Shown: in pieces, positions 1 to 6,404 of the stretch | Numbering within the stretch: the stretch's first letter is position 1 | How the letters are laid out: the number at the start of each line of letters is the position of its first letter | Source: Spirochaetaceae bacterium | Lineage (GTDB): Bacteria; Spirochaetota; Spirochaetia; Treponematales; Breznakiellaceae | DNA length: 7,972 nt | Reading direction: 5' to 3' | Assembly (NCBI GenBank): GCA_031269165.1 | Contig: JAISZQ010000054.1 | Span: 1 to 7,972, forward strand | Made by a program: the position numbers and the translations under genes | Notes under the pieces: model-generated | The model's input: the letters and a program-made list of their open reading frames with translations, nothing else | Told to the model about the DNA's origin: nothing | Database searches by the model: none

Positions 1-3
1 GGG

Positions 4-30
4 ACAAAACCATGCGGTGCATGGTTTTGT
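4..30. repeat. Perfect 12-bp hairpin with 3-nt loop
   Basis: Bases 4-15 (ACAAAACCATGC) are exactly complementary to 19-30 (GCATGGTTTTGT), with loop GGT. It sits at the window edge, about 280 bases beyond the stop of the minus-strand channel gene. It is not followed by a T-run on either strand within view, so a classical Rho-independent terminator is not supported. It may be part of a larger intergenic repeat continuing left. Confidence 0.75.
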
Positions 31-185
31 GGGCGTACCCCAAGCGTCCACGGACGGACGCATTACCGAGTACGCCCCGGCCCGGAAGTCCGAAGCAGGA
101 CGCTGAGGGCTGTAGGGAGCCCCCGTAACGCCCCCGTCAAGGGACCGTAGGCTCCCGGGGACTCGTTCCCCCACTCCCCTGGGGG
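31..185. repeat. GC-rich block of consecutive nested stems
   Basis: A chain of inverted repeats with no supported ORF. GGGCGTAC 31-38 pairs with GTACGCCC 70-77 and encloses GCGTCC 44-49 with GGACGC 56-61. GCCC 80-83 pairs with GGGC 107-110 and encloses GTCC 88-91 with GGAC 98-101. GGGAGCC 115-121 pairs with GGCTCCC 150-156. CCCC-T-GGGG lies near 177-185. The pairing is seen in the sequence. Whether this is a structured RNA, a dispersed genomic repeat or a relic of a mobile element cannot be decided here. Confidence 0.5.
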
Positions 186-205
186 TTTGAAATAGCCTCG
201 TTCTA

Positions 206-322
206 TCAAGCATCTATCATGCGTAACGCAGGTGTCATTTTTCTATTCTGCAAAAGCGTGAGTCCCGGCGGGGTTTTGGCTTCGTCCCCCGTGTTTTCGT
301 CTTTCGTATCTTCAATGGCCAT
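206..322 (-). CDS. Possible 38-residue ORF overlapping the channel gene end
   Basis: On the minus strand an ATG at 322-320 opens 38 codons ending in TGA at 208-206. The start overlaps the last 11 bases of the mechanosensitive channel gene. A strong purine-rich ribosome-binding-like tract (GGGGAGGGGG) lies about 6 nt upstream, inside the last codons of the channel gene. The product begins MAIEDTKDENTGDEAKTPPG: an acidic, polar N-terminal half, then a more basic tail, with no membrane segment and no family I recognise. The G tract encodes Gly-Glu-Gly-Glu of the channel, so its resemblance to a ribosome binding site may be accidental. Alternatively this frame could be an out-of-frame remnant of a longer channel C-terminus. 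Confidence 0.25.
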   Translation of the reverse strand: MAIEDTKDENTGDEAKTPPGLTLLQNRKMTPALRMIDA

Positions 323-1550
323 TCTTTTCCCCCTCCCCGTTAACCGGTTTCTTTTCCTGATTTACGATATTGTAGTAGTAAGGCGCGGTCAAATCCAAGC
401 CCTCTGCGTCAAATTCCGCCTGAATATTCCGGTACAAATCCGAATATATTGTCATCATCGACTGAACGGCTTTCGTGTAGGCGTTTATCTCATACACGCA
501 ATAAAAATCGTTCAGCGACTTTATCTGCATAAAAGGCTTGGGACTTTTTTCAAGATGCTCCGTTTTGTCCGCAGCCGTCAAGAGCAGCCGCTCAATCGTT
601 TCGCAAGGTGTATCATAGCCAAACGTAACGTCCGCATGCAGGATGAGCCCCGGTTGTCCCTGTTCCGTGGAAGAATTGTAATTCGTAACACTCGCGTTCA
701 ACACGGTCAAATTCGGAAACGTTACGAATTCATTCTTGTGGGTGCGAATCCGCGTCGTCATCGGCGCCTTTTCAACAACAAAGCCGGTGATGTCGTTTAT
801 CTTGATACGGTCACCCACCTTGAACGGCCGCATATACGTAATCACAATCCCGGCGACAACATTCCCGATGGCGGAACTCGACCCAAGCGAAAACAACAGA
901 CCGACAAGCAGCGAAATCCCCTGAAACGCCTGGCTGTCCGAACCGGGAAGCAACGGAAATACCATCGCCACGGTAAACGCATACACCAGAATTCTGAGAA
1001 TATTAAATGTCGTATTGGCCCAATCGGGATAGAATCCGTGGAGTTTGAGTCGCTCCGTCGTGATCTGCCGTGCGAAAAATTTCAACAAGCGCAGACTGTA
1101 CCGCGAGATAAGGATAATCACGACAATCGAAATCATATTCGGAATGTATTTCAGCACCGCGATAAAAAAGTTTTTCAACGGCGAGAGGATATACCCGAAA
1201 AGCGTCGTCGCAAGACCGCGCGTCGGCTCAAACAGGCTTAAGATGATCGGAATCGTGAACACCAGCAACGCGATGGTAACAATCCATTTTATCAGCCACA
1301 GCAAAAAATTAAAAAATGTCCGCAAATGATTCTTGTCGAGCAATTGGACGTTTTTTATTTTGAACGGTTTGATTTTATTCTGGACAAAAACGGCGATTTT
1401 TTTGCTAAACGCACCGAACAGTTTCCAGAGCAGTTTAATGACGATAACCTGAACGACGAGAATACCGACCGCAATCCCCACGCGAATCAAAAGGCCGTAT
1501 TGCAACCCGACCGAGATTATTTCCTTGTCCAATGACGGAAGCTCAAACAT
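312..1550 (-). CDS. MscS-family mechanosensitive ion channel
   Basis: A 412-residue inner-membrane channel of the MscS family, which opens under membrane tension and releases solutes during hypo-osmotic shock. Predicted membrane segments lie at about 19-42, 80-107, 128-149 and 184-201, followed by the pore-lining helix at about 207-239. That helix (GISLLVGLLFSLGSSSAIGN, then VVAGIVITYMRPFKVGD) has the Gly/Ala/Ser-rich face and the RPFKVGD junction typical of MscS. The beta domain (IKINDITGFVVE... TTRIRTHKNEFVTFPN) and an alpha/beta C-terminal domain follow at 250-390. At 412 residues it is longer than E. coli MscS (286), because of extra N-terminal helices. The ATG at 1550 is preceded by AAAGGAG (1563-1557) at a good distance. 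The gene starts 16 nt after the stop of the xylosidase gene and is probably co-transcribed with it. Confidence 0.93.
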   Translation of the reverse strand: MFELPSLDKEIISVGLQYGLLIRVGIAVGILVVQVIVIKLLWKLFGAFSKKIAVFVQNKIKPFKIKNVQLLDKNHLRTFFNFLLWLIKWIVTIALLVFTIPIILSLFEPTRGLATTLFGYILSPLKNFFIAVLKYIPNMISIVVIILISRYSLRLLKFFARQITTERLKLHGFYPDWANTTFNILRILVYAFTVAMVFPLLPGSDSQAFQGISLLVGLLFSLGSSSAIGNVVAGIVITYMRPFKVGDRIKINDITGFVVEKAPMTTRIRTHKNEFVTFPNLTVLNASVTNYNSSTEQGQPGLILHADVTFGYDTPCETIERLLLTAADKTEHLEKSPKPFMQIKSLNDFYCVYEINAYTKAVQSMMTIYSDLYRNIQAEFDAEGLDLTAPYYYNIVNQEKKPVNGEGEKNGH

Positions 1551-1566
1551 CGTAAACTCCTTTGCC

Positions 1567-3672
1567 CTAAAGGGGCTTTCCTTCGACCCGCCCTGAAGAG
1601 AGGCGGCTTTGCGACCTCTTCCACACCGGAAGCGACTGGAACCCGTAGGTCTCCTTCATCCAGGTGCCGCCTGACGCAACGCGCCCGTCAAGGAGATGCG
1701 TCCAGTTGCCCGGCGGAAGATAGTACTCGACCGTACCTTCCGCATTGAATACCGGCGCGACGAGCAGGTCCGGCCCCAGCATATACTGGCGGTCAAGGTA
1801 GGCGCATACGGGATCGTCGGGGAATTCGAGCAGCATCGGGCGCATGACCGGGACGCCCTTGTCGTGCGCCTCCCGCGCAAGCGTTTTGAGGTAGGGAAGG
1901 AGGGATTGCTTAAGGCGGGCGAATGTCTTGCAGACTTCGACCGATTCTTCGTCGATGTTCCACGGGACGCGATAGGAATTGCTGCCGTGCAGACGCGAAT
2001 GGGACGAGAGAAGGCCGAACTGGAGCCATCGTTTGAACAGGGCCGGGTCGGGGTTGCCCTCGAAGCCGCCGATGTCGTGGCTCCAGTAGCCGAAGCCGGA
2101 GAGCGCAAGCGAGAGGCCGCCGCGCAAGGTCTCGGCCATCGCCTCAAACGTGGATTCGCAGTCGCCGCCCCAGTGTACGGGAAACTGTTGCGATCCGGCT
2201 GTCGCGGAACGGGCGAAAAGGCACGCCTTGCCTTTGCCCTTTTTCTCTTCGAGAAATGCAAACACCGTCTTGTTGTAGAGGTAGGTGTAGTAGTTGTGCA
2301 TGAGAAGCGGGTCCGCGCCCGAAAAATACACGGCGTCGAGGGGAATGCGCTCGCCAAAGTCGGTTTTGAGGTAATCAACGCCCATATCGAGGATTGCGCC
2401 GATCTTTTCCGTGTACCACGCGCGCGCGCCGGGGTTGGTAACGTCAACAATCGCAAGCCCCGCCTGCCAGAGGTCGGTTTGATACACCGAGCCGTCCCGC
2501 TTTTTGAGGAAAAACCCGCGCCGTTTCCCCTCTTCAAAGAGCCGCGACTGCTGGGCAACATAGGGATTGATCCACACGGACACTTTGAGCCCCTTCGCCT
2601 TGATGCGCCGCAACATACCCGCCGGGTCGGGAAAGGTCTCCTTGTCCCAGCAGAAATCGCACCAGTGGAAAGCCTCCATCCAGAAGCAGTCGAAGTGGAA
2701 GGTCTTGAGCGGAATGCCCCGGTCAAGCATCCCGTCGATGAAGTCCGTCACGGTTTTTTCGTCGTAAGAAGTGGTAAAACTCGTGGACAGCCAGAGGCCG
2801 AACGTCTCGTCTTCGAGTACGGGCGGCCGCCCGGTGAGGGCGGTATAGGTTTCGAGGATCTGTTTGGGAGAAGGCCCGTATATCACAAAGTATTCAAGCG
2901 ATTCCCCGGCGACGCTGAAACCGGCGCGGGATGTCTTTTCGCTCCCGATCTCGAACTGCGTCTTGCCCGTCTCGTTGACAAAAACGCCGTAGCCCTTGTT
3001 GGTCAGATAGAAGGGGATGTTCTTGTACGCCTGATCGCTGGCCGTGCCGCCGTCCGCGTTCCAGAGGTCCACGCTTTGCCCGTTCTTGATGAAAGGCCCG
3101 AACCGTTCGCCCAAGCCGTAGACAAACTCGCCCACGCCGAGGGTCAACTCTTCCTTGACATAACCGCCTGACCGGGGGCCCGCATCGTCGTCGGGGAATG
3201 CGAGGAAGGGGTCGTCCCGAAAATGGCCGTCACGCCGACTGACCATATAGCCCGTCGATTTTGCCTCGCACCGGGTCAGAACCGTGCCCTTCGCGCAAAA
3301 CCGCACGTTCCAACTGTCGCCGAGCGCGACGTGAACGGAGAGATCGCCGCTTTGCAACACGGCCTCTTCAGGCGACAAGGATAGTGCCGCCGCGTCCTTC
3401 GGAAGGGTCGCGTCCGGGCAAAGCGCAAAACGCAGTTTCTCGCCGGATTCCCCCTCAAAATGGGCAATCCGTACCCGAATCACGTTCTGCATCGGGCTTG
3501 AGTAACGAACCGTCAGCACGGGGCAGTTGAGCGTGTCCCCCCGATTCCGTATCGGTCTGCACGGCGCGTAAACGACGAGCCCGTTGCCATCCTGTTCCGC
3601 CTTGTACCCGTGCGCCGCGTAGTACGCCTCGACGCCTTCCTTCACCAGCCAGTAACCATGCGTAAATTTCAT
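1567..3672 (-). CDS. yicI: GH31 alpha-xylosidase, YicI type (C-terminally short)
   Basis: A 701-residue glycoside hydrolase of family 31, very similar along its length to E. coli YicI, which releases alpha-xylose from xyloglucan-type oligosaccharides such as isoprimeverose. No signal peptide is visible, so it is probably cytoplasmic. The N-terminal beta-sandwich occupies about 1-275 and includes VYGLGERF (184-191) and the AYKNIPFY motif. The (beta/alpha)8 barrel follows to about 600. The nucleophile is Asp438 in KTDFGERIP and the acid/base is Asp504 in HWGGDC. DCFWM at 328-332 matches the Cys-Phe pair that favours xyloside over glucoside in YicI. The proximal C-domain includes LLEFPDDP and DRQYMLGPDLLVAPVF. 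The protein then stops soon after SLPVWKR, about 70-90 residues short of where YicI continues, so the distal beta-sandwich is missing. The ATG at 3672 has GGAAG just upstream. Confidence 0.93.
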   Translation of the reverse strand: MKFTHGYWLVKEGVEAYYAAHGYKAEQDGNGLVVYAPCRPIRNRGDTLNCPVLTVRYSSPMQNVIRVRIAHFEGESGEKLRFALCPDATLPKDAAALSLSPEEAVLQSGDLSVHVALGDSWNVRFCAKGTVLTRCEAKSTGYMVSRRDGHFRDDPFLAFPDDDAGPRSGGYVKEELTLGVGEFVYGLGERFGPFIKNGQSVDLWNADGGTASDQAYKNIPFYLTNKGYGVFVNETGKTQFEIGSEKTSRAGFSVAGESLEYFVIYGPSPKQILETYTALTGRPPVLEDETFGLWLSTSFTTSYDEKTVTDFIDGMLDRGIPLKTFHFDCFWMEAFHWCDFCWDKETFPDPAGMLRRIKAKGLKVSVWINPYVAQQSRLFEEGKRRGFFLKKRDGSVYQTDLWQAGLAIVDVTNPGARAWYTEKIGAILDMGVDYLKTDFGERIPLDAVYFSGADPLLMHNYYTYLYNKTVFAFLEEKKGKGKACLFARSATAGSQQFPVHWGGDCESTFEAMAETLRGGLSLALSGFGYWSHDIGGFEGNPDPALFKRWLQFGLLSSHSRLHGSNSYRVPWNIDEESVEVCKTFARLKQSLLPYLKTLAREAHDKGVPVMRPMLLEFPDDPVCAYLDRQYMLGPDLLVAPVFNAEGTVEYYLPPGNWTHLLDGRVASGGTWMKETYGFQSLPVWKRSQSRLSSGRVEGKPL

Positions 3673-3681
3673 ATATCTTCC

Positions 3682-3710
3682 ATTATAAACGAACGGAACC
3701 GATTTGCCAA
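3682..3710 (-). promoter_or_regulatory. Near-consensus sigma-70 promoter for the GH31 gene
   Basis: On the minus strand, TTGGCA (3710-3705) and a perfect TATAAT (3687-3682) are separated by exactly 17 nt. The -10 box ends 9 nt before the ATG at 3672, so transcription would start at about 3675-3676 and leave a leader of only 3-4 nt. The GGAAG at 3681-3677 would then fall outside the transcript. The promoter lies in the 65-nt gap between bioN and the GH31 gene, which argues that the xylosidase and channel genes have their own transcription unit. Confidence 0.65.
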
Positions 3711-3737
3711 TAACGGCTACCTGTTACAAGGGCAACG

Positions 3738-4496
3738 TCATTTCCTTTTATCCATTTCCCGCAGGGCGGATGCTTCCCGTGCGGCGAGGGCTTGGGCTTT
3801 TTGCGAGGCGTGGTGGAACGATAACGCGATGAGCGCGACAAGGAGGATGCGGTATTTCTTAAGGCTGCCTACGGGTCCGCCCCGGTTGCGGCCGCCGCTT
3901 CGGGCACGGTATGCGCGATTGAGCCTTTCCCAGAGTTCGAAGAGGGCGGGGATGAAGCTGATCATAAGGGCCGCGCTTTTTCCCCATCGCACGTCGGGAG
4001 AGAGGTTTTTTGCGAAGGGGCATTTTCGGATAAGAGCGCGGACGCGGATTTCCGCCGCGCAGAGGGTCTTTTTGATTTCGATTGAGGTTGTCGTGCGGAA
4101 AAGCAGGGCGGAGAGTTGCATCACGAGCACAAGGCGGGCGGCATAGAGGATGTATTCGGCGTTGGGGACAACGATGTCGGCGATGTTTGCGGGGACGCGC
4201 GCAACGGTGGCGTCGGACGCGAACAGGGCGAAGAGGTTGGCGGCGCTGTTGAGCATGAAGAGAAAGGCCGCATAGTACAACGCGGGTCTTATGTCGGCCC
4301 CTTGCTCTTTGGGCGTAAACCCACAGGCGCAGGCGAAGACCGCCATAAGCGCGATCCCCGAGCACACGGCGGCCAAGGGGAGGAACATGACGATAAGCGC
4401 GGCGCACAGCATCAGCGCAAACTTTACCGGCGCGGGAAGGCGGTGGCAGACGCTCCGGCCTCTCTTGTAACGGAAGATGGTTTCCCGCCCGTTCAT
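3738..4496 (-). CDS. bioN: BioN-type ECF transporter T component
   Basis: A 252-residue integral membrane protein, the energy-coupling T subunit that links the ATPase to the biotin-binding S subunit in an ECF importer. Hydrophobic segments lie at about 23-60, 70-93, 105-133 and 214-228. The cytoplasmic region carries the family's Ala-Arg-Ser signature (AYRARSGG, residues 195-202), known in this family to contact the ATPase. A Lys/Arg-rich C-terminal tail follows. The open frame extends upstream to 4715, but that part lies inside bioM and makes no sense as protein. The ATG at 4496 is preceded by AGGGGGAAGG and lies 16 nt after the bioM stop, so it is the likely start. The EcfT family call is firm; the BioN name rests on the linked bioY. 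Confidence 0.85.
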   Translation of the reverse strand: MNGRETIFRYKRGRSVCHRLPAPVKFALMLCAALIVMFLPLAAVCSGIALMAVFACACGFTPKEQGADIRPALYYAAFLFMLNSAANLFALFASDATVARVPANIADIVVPNAEYILYAARLVLVMQLSALLFRTTTSIEIKKTLCAAEIRVRALIRKCPFAKNLSPDVRWGKSAALMISFIPALFELWERLNRAYRARSGGRNRGGPVGSLKKYRILLVALIALSFHHASQKAQALAAREASALREMDKRK

Positions 4497-4512
4497 GGCC
4501 GCCTTCCCCCTT

Positions 4513-5319
4513 TCACCGCCAGAGCAGGTCGGAAAGTCCCGCATAGGCGCGGATCGGGTGGCGAATGCCCCATTGTTCGAGCGGCAGACGAAGGCCCTCC
4601 TCCGGCGTCCCGTCAAAGACGAGTTGTCCTTTGTCCAACACGGCGAGTTTTTGCGCGAAGGCGAGGCATTTTTCAAGTTCGTGGGTGAGGATGACGACCG
4701 TTTGACGTTTCGCAAGGAGATCCCGAATCACCGTGTTGGTCTGGACGACGCCGCCTGAATCGAGGTTGGCGTAGGGCTCGTCAAAGATGATGATGTCGGC
4801 GTTCATCGCAAGGACTCCGGCTACCGCAAGCCGCCTTTTTTCGCCGCCTGAAAGGAAGCGGGAGGGGAAATCTGCCCGCGCAAGGAGGCCTGTGTCTGCA
4901 AGGGCCTTTTCCACGATGCCCGCCGTGACCGCTTTCGCCGCCGCGCCGCTTTTTCCCGAAAGGAAGCCCGTCGGTATGCCGACCTCGACATCCTCGCGGG
5001 GGGTTTCTCCCAAGATTTGGCTGTCCGCGTCCTGAAAGACGAGCCCCACTTTTCCGCCGAGCTCAAGATCGCCCGCGCTGGGGTTTTCCAGTCCGGCGAT
5101 TATCGCCATGAGGAGGCTCTTTCCCGACCCGTTCGCGCCGGTTATCACCGTACAAACGCCCGCCTCAATGGCAAGGGAGAGGTCCCGCAACGCGTAGAAG
5201 AGCCCGCCTGATGGTTCCGCAACGACCCGCCCGTCTGCCGCAGACACTTCCGCCCCGCTTCCGCTCTCGTCAAGCATAGGGAAGGTCTTCGTGATATGCG
5301 AGAGGCGGACGGCGGTCAT
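4513..5319 (-). CDS. bioM: BioM-type ECF transporter ATPase
   Basis: A 268-residue ABC ATPase that powers biotin import with BioY and BioN on the cytoplasmic face. Walker A is GANGSGKS (61-68), the Q-loop VFQDADSQ (94-101), the signature LSGGE (156-160), Walker B IIIFDEP (176-182), the D-loop NLD (185-187) and the switch His213 in ILTHEL. The EDVEVG after the Q-loop is typical of ECF-type ATPases. The open frame runs upstream to 5829, but that part is an out-of-frame shadow of bioY. The ATG at 5319 forms an ATGA overlap with the bioY stop and has no clear ribosome binding site, so translational coupling to bioY is likely. About 28 Ser/Gly/Ala-rich residues (14-41) are inserted between the first strand and ALRDLSL, where most relatives have only a few. 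Confidence 0.9.
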   Translation of the reverse strand: MTAVRLSHITKTFPMLDESGSGAEVSAADGRVVAEPSGGLFYALRDLSLAIEAGVCTVITGANGSGKSLLMAIIAGLENPSAGDLELGGKVGLVFQDADSQILGETPREDVEVGIPTGFLSGKSGAAAKAVTAGIVEKALADTGLLARADFPSRFLSGGEKRRLAVAGVLAMNADIIIFDEPYANLDSGGVVQTNTVIRDLLAKRQTVVILTHELEKCLAFAQKLAVLDKGQLVFDGTPEEGLRLPLEQWGIRHPIRAYAGLSDLLWR

Positions 5320-5939
5320 GAACCGGGATTGATATAGCGGGCCGCGAGGGGGCGCAACGCGAAGGTGATCGGGATGGCAAGCGCGAACTTGATGCCGTCG
5401 GCGGGGATGAACGGGACGATGCCGCCCAAAAACACGCCGACAGCCGGTTGCGGCGCGGCGCTTTTCCCGTTCAGTATCACGAGCCACAACCCCCCGCACA
5501 CGTTGATCACGAGGAATCCCGCGAGCAAGGCGGTAACGATGCGAAGGCCATAGCAAAACGACGGTTTCTTGTCCCGAATCGACGGCGTGCCCGCGATGAG
5601 TCCGGCTACGAGGGCCGCCACGACATAGCCATAGAGATAGCCGCCCGACGGGGAGAGAAACGCCGCGAATCCGCCCGCGTTGGCAAAGACGGGCAACCCC
5701 AAAAGGCCCGCGAGCAAGTATAACGCCGCCGCCGCCGCCCCGCGCCAGCGTCCCAACAAGACTCCCGCCAGCACCACGACGAGGTTCTTCAACACGATGG
5801 GAATCCCCGGAATAAAGGGCACCATCCAAAAACTTGACACGCAGATCAATGCCGCAAAAAGCGCGACAAACACGCCCTGCCGGGATGCCGCGCCCCCCCG
5901 CACCCGCGTTTTGGCCGATAGGTTAAGATCGTGAACCAT
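5316..5939 (-). CDS. bioY: BioY biotin ECF transporter S component
   Basis: A 207-residue membrane protein that captures biotin and associates with the ATPase/T-component module. Hydrophobic segments lie at about 23-41, 46-64, 67-85, 100-118, 132-155 and 166-197. BioY hallmarks visible are the VVLAGVLLGRWRGAAAAALY region with GLLGLPVFANAGG after it (48-90), SPSGGYLYGY (96-105) and PFIPADGIKFAL (176-187), where Asp181 and Lys184 match the conserved (G)D..K of the family. It is the first gene of a bioY-bioM-bioN cluster, which supports a self-contained biotin importer with its own ATPase. The ATG at 5939 has an in-frame TGA a short distance upstream and no alternative start between. No Shine-Dalgarno sequence is visible, in keeping with the promoter immediately upstream giving a leaderless message. 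Confidence 0.92.
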   Translation of the reverse strand: MVHDLNLSAKTRVRGGAASRQGVFVALFAALICVSSFWMVPFIPGIPIVLKNLVVVLAGVLLGRWRGAAAAALYLLAGLLGLPVFANAGGFAAFLSPSGGYLYGYVVAALVAGLIAGTPSIRDKKPSFCYGLRIVTALLAGFLVINVCGGLWLVILNGKSAAPQPAVGVFLGGIVPFIPADGIKFALAIPITFALRPLAARYINPGS

Positions 5940-5946
5940 AGGTGCA

Positions 5947-5976
5947 ACAGTAACGGGTTGCGGCGAGTGATGTCAA
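5947..5976 (-). promoter_or_regulatory. Candidate promoter for bioYMN, leaderless geometry
   Basis: On the minus strand, a perfect TTGACA (5976-5971) is followed after 18 nt by TACTGT (5952-5947), which keeps the key TA...T of a -10 box. Only 7 nt lie between the -10 box and the bioY ATG (5939), so the expected transcription start falls at or next to the A of the start codon. I looked for a paired BirA-type biotin operator here and did not find a convincing one. Confidence 0.5.
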
Positions 5977-5995
5977 GGGCCCGCGTTGCCTCATC

Positions 5996-6047
5996 AAAAA
6001 TGTTACCGAAAACAGGTCATGCCTCAAATAGAAAATGTTACCCAAAA
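5996..6047. repeat. Direct repeat AAAATGTTACC(G/C)AAAA, two copies 35 bp apart
   Basis: The motif appears at 5997-6012 with G and at 6032-6047 with C at the variable position. The second copy forms the inner part of the left terminal inverted repeat of the AT-rich element. Repeated motifs next to an element end resemble transposase-binding sites (for example in IS21-type ends), but no transposase gene accompanies them. Confidence 0.55.
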
Positions 6048-6138
6048 TGGCCTAAATTGTTATATTGCAATAAATTTATGAACTGCTAATGCCTTATAAG
6101 ATAACGAGTTACGGTATTGCTTAAAAAATAGAGGGGAG

Positions 6139-6169
6139 GCTGTTCCAAAACCTCAAGTTTTGGAACAGC
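6139..6169. repeat. Perfect 13-bp hairpin, GCTGTTCCAAAAC type
   Basis: GCTGTTCCAAAAC at 6139-6151 is exactly complementary to 6157-6169, with loop CTCAA. It shares its arm sequence with the hairpin at 6218-6256. It could form in RNA from either strand. Confidence 0.75.
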
Positions 6170-6183
6170 AACCTTTAAAAAGT

Positions 6184-6216
6184 GCAGTTTCGTAAGGCTT
6201 TAGCCTGAGAAACTGC
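6184..6216. repeat. Two-tier hairpin
   Basis: The outer arms GCAGTTTC (6184-6191) and GAAACTGC (6209-6216) enclose AGGCT (6195-6199) and AGCCT (6202-6206) around a TT loop. It lies between two hairpins of the TGTTCCAAAAC type. Confidence 0.65.
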
Positions 6217-6217
6217 G

Positions 6218-6256
6218 TGAGCCTGTCAAAACTAACCGAGTTTTGGAACAGGCTCA
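6218..6256. repeat. Second CCTGTTCCAAAAC-type hairpin with 2-nt bulge
   Basis: TGAGCCTGTCAAAACT (6218-6233) pairs with AGTTTTGGAACAGGCTCA (6239-6256) around loop AACCG. The right arm keeps TTTTGGAACAGG. The left arm has lost the matching TC, giving a 2-nt bulge, so this is a slightly decayed copy of the repeat at 6139-6169 with a longer outer stem. Confidence 0.7.
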
Positions 6257-6354
6257 GGGGATTATAAACAACTGTTTTTTAAGTCTATATCTCGACAGTA
6301 ATTAAACTTAGTTTCGGTAACATTTCTATTTGAGACATCTCGGGGCGTGGCAGA

Positions 6355-6404
6355 GTCGTCATTGCGAGACGGCGGCAACATGGTTGCCGTTGGCGAAGCA
6401 ATCT
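6355..6404. repeat. REP-like ATTGCGAG...GAAGCAAT repeat, copy 1
   Basis: GTCGTCATTGCGAG (6355-6368) and GCGAAGCAATC (6393-6403) bracket the hairpin CGGCAAC-ATG-GTTGCCG (6373-6389), and the outer ATTGC and GCAAT also pair. Repeats with these ends are widespread in bacterial genomes. A second copy lies in inverted orientation at 7334-7377. The two bracket the transposase-like gene. Confidence 0.7.

Larger units (their letters stand above)
6020..6337. mobile_element. MITE-like AT-rich element with terminal inverted repeats
   Basis: The left end (6020-6046, beginning TGCCTCAAATAG) and the reverse complement of the right end (6312-6337, beginning TGTCTCAAATAG) agree except for two substitutions and a 1-nt indel. 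The element therefore has 26-27-bp terminal inverted repeats and 5'-TG...CA-3' ends. It is about 318 bp, much more AT-rich than the flanking genes, lacks an ORF and carries three hairpins. This fits a non-autonomous transposable element or an internally deleted insertion sequence. No target-site duplication is obvious, and I cannot assign the parent family. Confidence 0.55.

Noticed and set aside
219..1241. 340-codon plus-strand ORF opposite the channel gene
   Set aside because: Its product is Arg/His-rich with no recognisable domain, and it lies entirely antisense to, or just beyond, a clear MscS-family gene.
1696..3171. 491-codon plus-strand ORF opposite the xylosidase gene
   Set aside because: It is a shadow frame of a GC-rich gene. 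The minus strand has unmistakable GH31 motifs, and this frame has none of its own.
4497..4715. N-terminal extension of the bioN frame to 4715
   Set aside because: It lies inside the coding sequence of bioM. A good start with a ribosome binding site exists at 4496.
5320..5829. N-terminal extension of the bioM frame to 5829
   Set aside because: This part overlaps bioY out of frame and is not protein-like. ABC ATPase similarity starts at the ATG at 5319.
5940..5990. BirA operator or biotin riboswitch upstream of bioY
   Set aside because: I found no paired BirA-type half-sites, and the promoter leaves no leader for a riboswitch.
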